A program made the position numbers and the translations under genes. 64,000 nt of DNA. Origin: Eriocheir sinensis (lineage: Eukaryota > Arthropoda > Malacostraca > Decapoda > Varunidae). Below the pieces are notes generated by a model, which had not been told where the DNA came from, searched no databases, and was given only the letters and a program-made list of their open reading frames with translations. Positions 28,438 to 38,666 of this stretch are shown here, piece by piece; position 1 is the first letter of the stretch; each line of letters begins with the position of its first letter. The stretch spans positions 7,300,023 to 7,364,022 of the forward strand of contig NC_066513.1 of the NCBI RefSeq assembly GCF_024679095.1. Reading direction: 5' to 3'.

Positions 28438-29105
28438 TGTGTTGGGGGGTAGGGGGGGCTGGGGTGGTGGAGGGGGTGGAGCCACTATTCCTAAGATTTA
28501 CCCCATATTCACCTTCAGCACAGCGAAACTAATCTCAAGCAATTATCAAAACTAATCATATGTAAAAATTGTGGCCTTACCTTACCTTGAAGGGGGGGAG
28601 GCTTTGCCCCCTCTAAACTGTCATTAACTTTGACAATGACTTGCATTGGCCTGTGACACTGACCTTGAGTGATGGATTTTTTTCCAGAAATGAATAACAT
28701 ACAAAGGAAATGGTAATAAAGGCAAACGGTATATACAATAAAATTTGGTTAAGACTGGCTTTATTAACACACATATCTCGTCTCCTAATTAACCAACTGC
28801 TCTTCTACTGTTCTCTATGCCTTCTACTAACCCTCAAACCACCTGGAAAACATAGCAAAGAGAGCAAAGATCAAAATAGATGTAAAGATAGCCATAAAAT
28901 GTGGGGGGGAACCCGCACGGCCAGCAACAGCAGAGTACCCACACAGTGGTCCGCTGCAGCCAAAATCTGTCTCACCACAGCTGAAATCCAATAGGCTTTT
29001 ACCTACAGGGGGGCTTCGCCCCTCTTTGCCCCCCTTTCGAGACACTAAAAGACAGATGAATATACATGAACTTCGTAAGTGAGGGGTTTTGCCCCCTTCA
29101 ACCCC
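28231..29105. repeat. Series of G-tract hairpins
   Basis: Self-complementary motifs of the form G(5-7)-loop-C(5-6) occur at about 28231-28250, 28260-28278, 28590-28613, 29007-29022 and 29082-29103, with cttcg, tttg or tgcag as loops. No coding frame follows them consistently. Confidence 0.6.
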
Positions 29106-29189
29106 CCCGTGACTCCACATTTCATTGTGAAGCACCAAAATTTTCTCTTTACTATCCTCCCACACAACCTCTGCGTGTAACAAAACATA

Positions 29190-29669
29190 CAGGATGGGAG
29201 AAGAAAATTTAAAGGTGGTACATGAAGAAAAAGATTTGGGAGTAACGATGCAAGACACAATATCCCCAGAAGAGCACATAAACAAGCTGTTTGGAGAAAC
29301 CTACAGGATGATGCAAAATATAAGGGTATCATTCTATTTTATGGACAAAGAAATGATGAAGAAAATAATAACTACAATGATAAGACCAAAACTTGAATAT
29401 GCTGCAGTTGTGTGGTTGCCTCACAAAAAGAAGGATATCAGAAAGTTGGAAAGGATACAGAGAATTGCAACTAAAATTGTCCCAGAACTCTCAAATATGA
29501 CGTATGAAGACAGATTTAAGGAGATGGAATTAACGACACTGGAACAAAGAAGGGAGAGAGATCTGATCACGCTGTGTAAGTTGGTAAATAAGTTCGATGA
29601 GGTGGATAGAGATGATTTCTTCTTAACTGCAATAATCCAGGGGCTGAGAGGACATGGAAAGAAACTTAA
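29190..29669 (+). pseudogene. LINE reverse transcriptase C-terminal region, part 1
   Basis: From ATG 29194 the frame reads LKVVHEEKDLGVTMQDTISP, then MIRPKLEYAAVVWLPHKKKD, then a LERIQRIATKIVPEL block. This is the conserved thumb/tail region after the catalytic core of a non-LTR reverse transcriptase. Such a protein makes cDNA directly at the target. The endonuclease and the FADD active site are missing (5' truncation near 29190). At 29669 it is interrupted by an 810-bp TTAA-flanked element, and the tail resumes at 30484. The tail matches the family of the fragment at 1283-1492. Confidence 0.8.
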
Positions 29670-30479
29670 CCCTTTCCTTGCTAAACGCTCGCAACGAGAC
29701 TATCCCCCAGGCACGCTCAGGCATCCCAGCGGGGGAAGGGGATCTCTTTCAACTATTCATCAAAGTTACAAAACAAAAACACCATTGGAAAGAGGAGGCC
29801 AAGATCTATAAGATTCAGTTATGTAAGCCTCTCCTGTGAATGTACAGACACGTTCAGGGGGTGTTTTTTGCTGTGAGTGCAACTGGCGCTCGCAGCGAGC
29901 TTTTAGCACCACCAGCAAGTGACGCTAGTGCTCGCTTTTTTAACCTCTGTATCTCAGAACCTATTCATCACAGCTAAAAAAACAAAAACACCATTGGAAA
30001 GAGGAGGCCAAGCTCTATAAGATTTGGTAATGTAAGCCTCTCCTGCAAATGAACAAGCATGTTCTGGGGGGTTGCCTGTGAAGACGCACATTTACACATG
30101 CGCGACGGTCAGCCATAAGGCAACTACTGAGTAGATCTCTTGATAATAGGTTGCTGGCAGGGCAATATTGCCAACTGCAAAATTTACAACTATTTGGTCA
30201 AAATATCAGTCATGTGATAGGTGAAGCTATGCAAAAATGCCGCTATATTGGACAACAACATCCACCAGTTGCTCGTCCGTAGATTTTCCGCACTAGGCTG
30301 ATATGATTTTCCACCAAATTTCGTGGAAAACCCACTGAATTGGCAATGCTGTGGTGTGAGAAATAGTGTTGGAACACTCATTTGCAACAAATTTGAGTGC
30401 AACTGGAGCATGCAGTGAGCATTTAGCACCACCGGCAAGTTGCGTTAGTGCTCGCTGCGAGCGTTTAGCAATGAAGGGG
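29670..30479. mobile_element. TTAA-flanked element inside the LINE
   Basis: Flanked by TTAA at 29666-29669 and 30480-30483. Termini CCCTTTCCTTGCTAAACGCTC and inverted ..GAGCGTTTAGCAATGAAGGGG form a 22-bp inverted repeat with two mismatches. The motif ctcgc/gcgag with tttagca recurs near 29886, 30411 and 30450, and an internal duplication (aaaacaccattggaaagag) occurs at 29777 and 29987. CCC start and TTAA indicate a piggyBac-type nonautonomous element. Confidence 0.85.
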
Positions 30480-30483
30480 TTAA

Positions 30484-30690
30484 TAATGGAACCTGTTTGA
30501 GTGACTTGAAAAAATATAGTTTTCCACATGGAAGTGTTTACACATGGAACAGCTTGGGGAAAGAGGTGGTAGAGGCAAGCAGTGTCCATCAAATGAAGGA
30601 AAGGCTAAATAAATGTAGATATGGAGACGGGACTATTAGAGCTTAGCTCAGGCCCGGTAGGCTAAAAATAGGTAAATACAAATAGGTAAA
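30484..30690 (+). pseudogene. LINE reverse transcriptase tail, part 2, and 3' end
   Basis: After the inserted element the frame of 29194-29669 continues without shift: KYSFPHGSVYTWNSLGKEVV, then QMKERLNKCRYGDGT, and a stop at about 30642. The 3' end has two ggtaaataca units. The interruption was therefore a clean TTAA insertion into a LINE copy. Confidence 0.8.
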
Positions 30691-30691
30691 T

Positions 30692-30853
30692 ACAAGAAAT
30701 TGATCCAGATAAGAAAAGGTTCTGCCGGCGCCAGGGATCAAACCCGCGACCAACAAGAAGGGAGAACCACTCCTTAACCAGTCTGCCAAAGAGGTACCCT
30801 CTTGCTGAGTGAGTTATGGGAGGCTCGCCCATCAGGCCATTATTGGCACCACA
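30692..30853 (-). mobile_element. Partial copy of the Pol III-box LTR/SINE family
   Basis: On the - strand it starts TGTGGTGCC, has cctgatgggcgagcctccca, an A-box-like tttggcagactggttaagga and a B box (gggtttgatccc), matching the 232-bp terminal repeats at 46486-47146. The 3' third is cut where the LINE 3' end begins. Confidence 0.7.
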
Positions 30854-30879
30854 ATTGCATTGGACTACTCCACTGTCTG

Positions 30880-31070
30880 CGGCGGCACAAGTTCACACAT
30901 ACAGTGTGAATCGGTGGAACAGTTTGCCAGAAGAGGAGGTTGTGAGTCGTGAAAATGCAAATGCATTTAAAAGCAAATACGACCGGCATGTTCATAGCCA
31001 ATTGAGAAGAGGCAACCCTTATGGGCGATACTAGCTTCCTTGCCTCTTATGCCATCACTAGGTAAGCATC
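30880..31070 (+). pseudogene. LINE reverse transcriptase C-terminal tail
   Basis: The frame reads HTVNRWNSLPEEEVVSR, NANAFKSKYDRH and a stop at 31032-31034. The RWNSLP block with a following FK helix is the usual end of jockey/CR1-type ORF2. It is truncated at its 5' side next to the 30692-30853 repeat. Confidence 0.7.
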
Positions 31071-32244
31071 ACATACATTTCATGGCTATTTTTCCATTTG
31101 TATTGATCTTTTCACTCTTTTCTATGTTTTTTTGGGAGATTTAACTTTAGATGTGGACACGGAGATTAGGGTAGCTTTACCCATTGCCATTGACCACAGT
31201 GTCACAGTGAAAAGCATATCACATGTATTTATTGTAAACAATTCAACTTAATCTAACAAAACTGAATCTAAGCTAATATTACCTAACATGACCTAACTAA
31301 AACATAACCTAACCTGACCTGACCCTCCCACTGCCAAAATATGGTACTAGACCACGTTTATAAACTTTGTACATTAATATTGTTTCGTCCATGTGTGTGT
31401 AACAATATTTTGAAGTTTCTTTAACCTTCTGGAGGGTATTAGTTACTGCACAGCATTCAGAGGAATACAATATAACACAATGTCATTATTAACTTCATGC
31501 AAGGTGGCTACCCTTAATTTTATACTAGCCCCATTGAAGATTTATAAGCAAACTCAAGCACCAGTGTGACGAGTCCTATAATAAATAAATACCAAAAAAA
31601 AGGAGGAAATGGATGGTGTTGCTGCTGGCACTGTCAAGGGAGGTGGCTGGGAAAAAAATTATTGCTGCTGTAAAATATTTTATGGGTTAATGAGGCATGC
31701 AGGATGCAGAGAATGACACTGTGAGCCGGATGTGGCTTCGTTTTCCTCTTCCCATTACAGGAGCTGCCAATATAAAAACTTAGCTCTAAATGGGGCACCT
31801 GTAGAATCAAGATCCGATCTTCGGGCGAGGCAGTAGAAAATAGCTCTTATCTATAAAAATTACTGCGTGTCAGGGCTTTGGTGGCAGTCGGCGTGACATA
31901 CCCCAGACTGAGGCCCCAGTGACCGATGACCGTCACCTTGGGCCTTCAGGAACGGACGAAATGACATTAGTAAAAAAATATAATGTCAAGTAATGGAGTG
32001 ATTACTCCTCTGTCCACAGCGCATTAGGACCCTGAACCACAAAGCTAACCCTTTCCCTGCCATCTCTGCTACGCCCCTTACCTTCGGCATAGTGTCCCAA
32101 AGGCAAGGAAGGAAAAAATAAACGAGAAAATCAAGTCTTGTAGAGAGAAGTTCTGCGAGCCGAGGAGGAGGCCATTTTGGTGTGCTGCTGATGGTGATGA
32201 TGATTCATCCTGCGCCCACAGTGTATTATTGTTGTTGTTTTCGG

Positions 32245-32247
<3 letters not shown>
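31071..32247. other. Unassigned DNA
   Basis: No gene recognised. Degenerate AACCT/AACCTGA stretches lie at about 31240-31325. A ccctttccctgcca motif at about 32047 resembles a TTAA-element terminus without a partner. Confidence 0.3.

Positions 32248-32296
<49 letters not shown>
32248..32296. repeat. (TTA)n microsatellite
   Basis: About 16 TTA units. Confidence 0.95.
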
Positions 32297-32297
<1 letters not shown>

Positions 32298-32338
32298 ATT
32301 TTCATAATTATTTGTAGCAGTATTAATTGTATTAGTAC

Positions 32339-32545
32339 TGTAATGCCCCGAACTCCTCTTCACAAGACATCTGCATGTCACGAAACACACGACAAGGATC
32401 GGGTTACCGGCGCCGGGGATCGAACCCTCGACCAGCGAGATGGGAAAGGCACTCCTCAATCACTCGGCCCCAGAGGTAGGCCTGCGTACCCCACTTGCAG
32501 AGTGAATTTTGGGAGACGTGCCCACCCAGGCGGGTCAGGCACTAT
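32339..32545 (-). mobile_element. Probable solo copy of the Pol III-box LTR/SINE family
   Basis: On the - strand it ends tcggggcattaca like the repeats at 46486-47146 and has an A-box-like ggccgagtgattgaggagtg and a B box (gggttcgatcccc). Its other end is atagtgcc. GTAC flanks both ends (32335-32338 and 32546-32549), consistent with a 4-bp target duplication. It is diverged and about 207 bp against 232 bp. Confidence 0.6.
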
Positions 32546-32689
32546 GTACGCATCGTTTCCTACACGACTTCCCCTCCTTACCGGAAATTTATGTATAATA
32601 TTATCTCCCGTTTAATCGTTTTTCAATAAGGAGAAAAAATGCACTTGAGTAAATTGCACTCGGGTAATTTGCACGTGACAATTAAGAGC

Positions 32690-34458
32690 TCTCCTGAGGA
32701 AAGACAAGGAGAGGTACATGTCAGCGGTCTCGCCGAGGAGGTCGAGGACCATTTAAATGCGAATGACCTCTGACCAGCCTACCGAGCCCTGAAGAAGCTC
32801 CACTCCAAGTCTTACTCTCAGGTGAGCGCTATCCGAACAGCTGACGTCTGCCTCGTGTCGGACATGGATGGGCAGGGGGCTCGTTGAGCTGAGTACTTTG
32901 AGCAGCTGTATATGGCAGACCCTCCACGTGGGCAGCTTCCAGTTGCTGGGTTGCAGGTGGCGGATGCTGACCCACCCATTGACGAAAGCCCACCCTCTCT
33001 GGGCGAGGTCAGAGAGGCTGCGGCCAAGTTGAGGGGTGGGAAGGCACCTGCATGGCGCCTGTAACAGTGCGGAGCTGCCGTATGGCAGTCCGGTATCAAT
33101 CCTCCTGACTGGAAGAGGGGGGGGTTTGGTCGTCCCTGTCTGGAAAGGGAAAGGGAACCGCCAGGCCTGCAACAACTACCGTGGTATTACACTGCTCAGC
33201 GTGCCAGGCAAGGTGCTTGCCCACCTATTGCTGATGCGAATTCGCAGCCAGCTGCTGAAGCTGCAGAGACCTGAACAGCCTGGATTCACGCCTGGTAAGT
33301 CAACAACTGACCGTATCGAGCGCTTCGTGTACTGGTGGAGAGCCGACGTGAGTTTCGACAGGGGATGTTTGCAGCCTATGTCGATCTCAAGAAAGCGTTT
33401 GATTCAGTGCATCGTGATCTTCTGCGACTCCGTGGGATTCCTGCGAGGACTATTGGTTTGCTGACTGGCCTGTATTTTGGGACAGAGAGTGTTGTGAAGT
33501 GTGGGGGGAGCTTGTCCAGCTTCTTTCCCGTGAATGCGGGAGTGAGGCAGGGCTGTGTCCTTGCCCCATCGCTTTTCAACACTTGTATGGACTGGGTACT
33601 GGGCAGAGTTGTGGACCAGAGTCATTGCGGAGCATCCACTGGCAATACCAGGGTCACTGACCTTGTTTTTGCTGATGATGCAGTAATCCTAGCGGAGTCC
33701 CTGGAGGTTTTGGTGATGGCTCTCGGGGCCAAGACCACGGTACAGGTGTTTGGAGGCTTGCTGGATGACACAGTACAGTCTGTTCATGCGTGTGGCGAGG
33801 ACGTTGAGATCTCAGAAAGTTTCACGTATCTTGGTAGCGTAGTTCATAACAACGGTGAGTCTGGCCAGGAAGTCTTACAACGGATTGGTCTGGCCCACGG
33901 TGTTATGGACTCGCTCAACACAAATATATAGCGTTGTCGATACCTGTGCAGAAGGACAAAGATCCGGATCTTCAAGTCCCTTGTGCTCCCTGTCTTACTC
34001 TATGGTTGTAAGACATTGACACTAAAAGGAGCCTTGGAGAGGCGGATTGCTGCCTTTGGTAATAAATGTCTACGCAGAATCATGGGATATCGCTGGAATG
34101 ACTTTGTGTCAAACCGGCGACTTCTCCGTGAGACTGATTCGACATATATTACCTGCATAGTCCGTCAACGCCAACTCCGGCTATACGGGCACGTGGCACG
34201 TTTTCCGGAAGCTGATCCTGCTCATCTGGTTGTCTTTGTAAGGGATAATCTTGATTGGAGGAGGCCAAGGGGACGCCCACAGAGTTCGTGGCTTGAGCAA
34301 GTCGATAGATCCTGCCGGGAGGTACTCGGGTTGGGAAGGGGGCCTGCATGGAGACTCGCCTGGAGAGACCCCCGGGCTTGGCGTCGTAGGGTGGGCGAGG
34401 CGACGCGCCCCCACGGCGTACATAAGCCCCCATTGATTGATTGATTGATTGATTATTT
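32690..34458 (+). pseudogene. RTE-type LINE, C-terminal two thirds
   Basis: In order: a linker (YRALKKLHSKSYSQV), the reverse transcriptase start (LLLMRIRSQLLKLQRPEQPG, FTPGKSTTDRI), YVDLKKAFDSVHRDLLRLRG, GVRQGCVLAPSLFN, the catalytic LVFADDAVILAE with its two Asp residues, YLGSVV, and the tail LLYGCKTLTL, RIMGYRWNDFVSNRRL, LYGHVARFPEADPAH. Such LINEs copy their RNA at the cut target site. The copy is dead: stops and a deletion near 33045-33060, a frameshift near 33335, and an in-frame TAG at 33929-33931. The endonuclease domain is missing. The 3' end is (TTGA)n at 34431-34455, as in the copy at 23262. Confidence 0.85.
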
Positions 34459-34987
34459 GAATAGGACAATTATGATTCGAATTCGAGACGGTTGAACCAA
34501 TAAATAAGAGAATTAACCTTTATACCAGCGATTCGAAGCTGCCATGGTGTATTGGCTGACGCGCCAGATAAATGATGTCACGTGTTGAAGCTTCAAAGCT
34601 TCACCGTAACTCACGACATGTATAGCTACTTAAAGCACAAAGCCATGGATGCAGCTTTCCTACTCAGCCTCCGTCCCTTACCTGGATTTCTTACCTGGAT
34701 GGGGACACGCCCCATCCATAAAACTGTGCGATGTCTCCAACCAAAACTGCAGCTGATGATTTTCATTAAGATGGTCAGATGGTTGGTTAATATGACATCA
34801 CGAGATGGCACGGACAACTACTAATTTTTAATAGCCTACACAGTCACTAACAACAATCCAAACAAAACACACAAAATTAAAGAACAACGTACCAAACCAC
34901 ATGGCACATTAAGGGGTCTGACTAGGCCATAGTGAAAGAGTACCCCAGTCGTCATGACACGTGCATTGTTTGATGTCAGTATGATAC
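34459..34987. other. No recognisable feature
   Basis: Single-copy-looking sequence between the RTE tail and the first Gypsy LTR; no coding signal. Confidence 0.35.
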
Positions 34988-35300
34988 TGTTGTGCTGGAA
35001 GCTTCCCCCCGCGTCCATGGGCCTCTAGAAGGCTCCGGGAGGAGCGAGCAGGGGGGGCGGGGAGCAAGGCGAGCCGTCCGCGCCCCGCGGGGCTAGCGGC
35101 CAAGCGCCAGGCGGGAAGTGGTGCCAACTCGCACATATTTTTGCTACATGTTCTTGTATGATCTAAAATATACTGTAACGTTCTAGACTGTACTGTTCTG
35201 GATATATATAGGAGAAGAGGGCGAGAGGGGACAGTCTCAGTCATAGTAAGCTAGTGGTAAGTGAAGAGTCAAAGTGAAGTGTACTACTAAGGAAGAATAT
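34988..35300 (+). mobile_element. Truncated Gypsy LTR
   Basis: Starts tgttgtgctggaagcttccc and matches the first 312 bp of the LTRs, ending at ggaagaatat where the 5' LTR begins. At several variable sites (ctgg, gtccatgg, gcacata, atctaaaat, actaagg) it agrees with the 3' LTR rather than with the adjacent 5' LTR. Confidence 0.9.
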
Positions 35301-35704
35301 TGTTGTGCCGGAAGCTTCCCCCGGCGACCATAGGCCTCTAGAAGGCTCCCGGAGAAACGAGCAAAGGGGCGGGGAGCAAGGCGAGCCGTCCGCGCCCCAC
35401 GGGGCGCGGCCAGGCGCCAGGCGGGAAGTGTTGCCAACTCGCATATATTTTTGCTACATGTTCTTGTATGATCTGAAATATACTGTAATATTCTAGACTG
35501 TACTGTTCTGGATATATATAGGAGAAGAGGGCGAGAGAGTTAGTTCCAGTCATAGTAAGCTAGTGGTAAGTGAAGAGTCAGAGTGAAGTGTACTACTGAG
35601 GAAGAATATTAAACTACAGAAGCGGTGCAAAGTGTTTACATATCCCCCTCCCACGGAGTCTCCTGATGGCGATACGGAACCCAAGTAACACGTCCGGCAT
35701 AACA
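35301..35704 (+). mobile_element. Ty3/Gypsy retrotransposon 5' LTR
   Basis: 404 bp, TG...CA ends (tgttgtgccgg .. ccggcataaca). TATATATA at 35513-35520 is a candidate promoter box, followed by ggagaagagggcgaga. It differs from the 3' LTR (41080-41483, also 404 bp) at roughly 7% of positions by eye, so the copy is not young. Confidence 0.9.
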
Positions 35705-35705
35705 C

Positions 35706-35719
35706 TGGTGTCAGGAGTG
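35706..35719 (+). promoter_or_regulatory. Primer binding site
   Basis: tggtgtcaggagtg begins two bases after the 5' LTR. TGG pairs with a tRNA CCA end, and the rest resembles sites complementary to tRNA-Leu in arthropod Gypsy elements; the tRNA identity is inferred. Confidence 0.65.
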
Positions 35720-35739
35720 TAGCCATTTGTTTTTTCGCC

Positions 35740-37080
35740 ATGGAGACTCGTTCCCAAGCTGCCCAGAGGGACGACATGTTGACTGAACTTTTGGAAGCCT
35801 TGAGACTACAGGGGGAGAAACAAGAAAGAGCACACCAAGAACTCAAAGAACAACAAGAAAAAGCACATCAAGAACTCAAAGAACAACAAGAAAAAGCACA
35901 CCAAGAACTCAAAGAACAACAAGAAAGAGCACAGCATCAACAAGAAGGAACACTCCAAGAACTCAAAGAACAACAAGAAAAAGCACACCAAGAACTCAAA
36001 GAACAACAAGAAAGAGCACAGCATCAACAAGAAGGAACACTCCAAGAACTCAAAGAACAGCTAGAAGATCGCTTCACAGGATTACAGCTACAGCTAAAAG
36101 CAGTACAAGATGGCAGTGAATCAGTGCGAAGAGAAATGACTGATGTGACCACGAACTTGGGACAACGCCTGATAGAAGTGGAGAAAGAACACACAAATCT
36201 TCAACAAGAGATGGAGGTGGTACGGGAGACGACACACAAAGAAATATTAGAAGTAAGTGACAGAGTGAAGGCCCTTGAAGACTGCTTGGCTGGAAACGGA
36301 CAGCCAGTGCCTGCAGGGGCTAGTTGTACCCAAGATGCTTCTCCTACGCAAGTCCGGGGTAGTTTGAGCCCTGTTTCGCCTGAGCTTATCCCCGCAAGAA
36401 GTTCCGCCAGCCCCATGAGTCTGCTGGGTTCGCCTGTTAGAAAGAAGCCTCAGGAGTTTGATGGCAAGGTCTCCTGGGAGGCTTACCGCGCTCAGTTTGA
36501 GCTGTTGGCAGCTCGGAACGGATGGGATGACCAAGAGTGCGCGGTACAGCTGGCCACTAGCCTGAAAGGGGCGGCGCTGGAGGTCCTTGCTCAGCTCGAC
36601 AATGCGACAAAGGGCAGCTACAGCGGGCTGGCGCAGGCGCTGGAGCAACTATATGGGACCAAGCACCAGAACGAGCTCTTCAGGGTTAGGTTCAGAACCC
36701 GCAACAGGAGGCGCGGCGAGTCTCTTCAGGAACTCGCTCAGGACCTTGAGAGCATGGCGCACAAGGCATACCCAGGTGCCACCCCTGACCTGCTGACGGT
36801 TTTGCTGCGTGATCAATTCATCGATGCCCTGGACAGCCCTCAGCTGAAGATACAAGTGAACCAGGCTAAGCCAACATCAATGCAGGAAGCTCTGGCACGT
36901 GCCATGGAGTTTGAGTCCTTTGTTAGGTCTAGCTTGTCAAGCTTCAGGGACGACTCGACTTCTGGCTTTAGGGTACGAAAGGGCGCTGTCAGCAACACAG
37001 ACAGGTTCCAAGGAACGTGCTGGTACTACGAGAAGGTTGGGCACAAGGAGAACGAATGCTATAAGAGGAAGAAGGAATAA
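35740..37080 (+). CDS. Ty3/Gypsy Gag
   Basis: 446 residues from ATG 35740, 36 bp after the LTR. Residues about 25-110 are charged, near-perfect 11-residue coiled-coil repeats of the type QEKAHQELKEQ, followed by more coiled coil (QQEMEVVRETTHKEILEVSD). Residues about 235-410 form the retrotransposon Gag core (FDGKVSWEAYRAQFELLA, ALEQLYGTKHQNELFR, LRDQFIDAL). Near the C-terminus a CCHC zinc knuckle is degenerate: CWYYEKVGHKENEC has Tyr where the second Cys is expected. A second knuckle-like motif (CWTCGEKGYWKNESEKC, His replaced by Tyr) lies in the overlapping pol frame. Gag forms the particle that packages the element RNA. The frame stops at 37078-37080. Confidence 0.9.
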   Translation: METRSQAAQRDDMLTELLEALRLQGEKQERAHQELKEQQEKAHQELKEQQEKAHQELKEQQERAQHQQEGTLQELKEQQEKAHQELKEQQERAQHQQEGTLQELKEQLEDRFTGLQLQLKAVQDGSESVRREMTDVTTNLGQRLIEVEKEHTNLQQEMEVVRETTHKEILEVSDRVKALEDCLAGNGQPVPAGASCTQDASPTQVRGSLSPVSPELIPARSSASPMSLLGSPVRKKPQEFDGKVSWEAYRAQFELLAARNGWDDQECAVQLATSLKGAALEVLAQLDNATKGSYSGLAQALEQLYGTKHQNELFRVRFRTRNRRRGESLQELAQDLESMAHKAYPGATPDLLTVLLRDQFIDALDSPQLKIQVNQAKPTSMQEALARAMEFESFVRSSLSSFRDDSTSGFRVRKGAVSNTDRFQGTCWYYEKVGHKENECYKRKKE

Positions 37081-38666
37081 ATGAAGGTGACGCTAAGAAG
37101 AAGCTCAGGGAAGGACCCAAGTGCTGGACCTGTGGAGAAAAGGGGTACTGGAAGAATGAGTCGGAAAAATGTGCCCCCGGCGAGGGACCACCACTCGGGA
37201 AACTAAGGAGGACTGGTTCACGGGGGCAACGACCAGTCTGTCCTGTACATGCCCCGAAGATATCAGTGTGCAGGAGAACCACCATGACAAGCTGCCAAGT
37301 GGAGGGCAAGGTTGACGGAGTGTTGTGGTCTGCTGTCGTCGACACAGGCTCGGAACACACATTGGTGCGGCCTGACGTGGTGAGTCATCGTTGGCTTCCT
37401 AAGACGCCGCATCGACTGTGCGGAGTCACAGGACACTACGCAGAGCTCAGAGGCCCAGTGGACGTGAAGTTTGAGCTCGGAGGAAAGGAAGAGTTCCTCT
37501 CTGTCTACGTGGCTGAGATGGACGACCCCTGCATCCTAGGTATGAATTATCTTGTCTCCCACAGGTGCGAGCTGGACTTCCGCGCTAAGCAGCTGACTGT
37601 AGGAGGAAGGAGGGTGCCACTGACGACTGTGAACAAGGAAGACCTGCCAGTGACGGTCAAGCGCACCACCATTATTCCTCCGAGGTCGGAGATGCTGTTA
37701 CCCTGTCAAATTAGGGGTGCCCCCCCGGCTAGCCTGTGTGTGGTAGAGAGTGGAAGTCGATGCCCGGTAGAAAACGAGGTGATTGTAGGAAGTACTTTGG
37801 TAGACCCTGCTGCAGCGGAAGTGCCTGTCGTCGTGGCCAATGTCTCCTTTAGCCCAGAGAAAATAGAACAAGAGACCATGGTGGGGTTGTGCCAAGAGAT
37901 CGACCAGGAACCGAGAACCTGTGTCTGCAGGAGAACCCTGACGAAACCCCAGGAGGAGCTGCACGACTACCTGCGCGACCTGTTTGACAGGAGCTCCAAG
38001 TATCTAGAGGAGCCCCAAGTGGAACAGCTCAGGGAGCTTCTCGTGAGGAATGCAGATGTGTTTTCCACAGGAGACCTGGACTTGGGGTGTACGGACCTGG
38101 TAGAGCACCACATCGACACAGGTAGCCACCGCCCAGTGAAGCAAGCTCCTCGAAGGATGGCACCAGCCCGTCGCAAGGAGATGGATGAGGTGATGGATGA
38201 TCTTCGGCAACAGGGATTAATCGAGCGGTCCAGCAGCCCGTGGGCGTCTGCTGTAGTGCTCGTCAGGAAAAAGGACGGTTCCCTCAGGTGCTGCGTGGAC
38301 TACCGAGCCCTCAACGATCTCACCATCAAGGATTCATACCCACTCCCACGGATCGACGACACGCTCGACGCTTTGGTGGGCTCCAAGTGGTTTTCAACAC
38401 TAGATATGAAGTCTGGATATCACCAAGTCAAAATGTCGGAGCAGGATAAAGAGAAAACAGCCTTCTCCTACGGTCAAGGCCTGTGGCAGTTTAAGGTCAT
38501 GCCCTTTGGCCTGTGCAACGCGCCGGCCACGTTCGAGCGGCTGATGGAGAGGGTGCTGGAGGGACTTCACTGGAAGACGGCACTCATCTACCTCGACGAC
38601 GTGATTGTCTTTGGCCAGACCTTCGAGCAGGAGATGGAAAGGCTATCAGAGGTTTTCGCACCTTAA
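37065..38666 (+). pseudogene. Ty3/Gypsy Pol, protease and reverse transcriptase (frameshifted)
   Basis: Open in the -1 frame relative to gag from 37065; no ATG is needed if made by frameshifting. Domains: zinc-knuckle-like motif at about 37119-37170, aspartic protease with VVDTGSEHTLV (about 37338-37370) and CILGMNYL, then reverse transcriptase with LVRKKDGSLRCCVDYRALN, STLDMKSGYHQV, MPFGLCNAP and the catalytic IYLDDVIVFG (about 38590). After MERLSEVF the frame runs to a stop at 38664-38666. A short deletion there shifts the continuation into another frame. Protease cleaves the polyprotein and RT makes cDNA. This copy cannot produce an intact Pol without correction. Confidence 0.9.
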
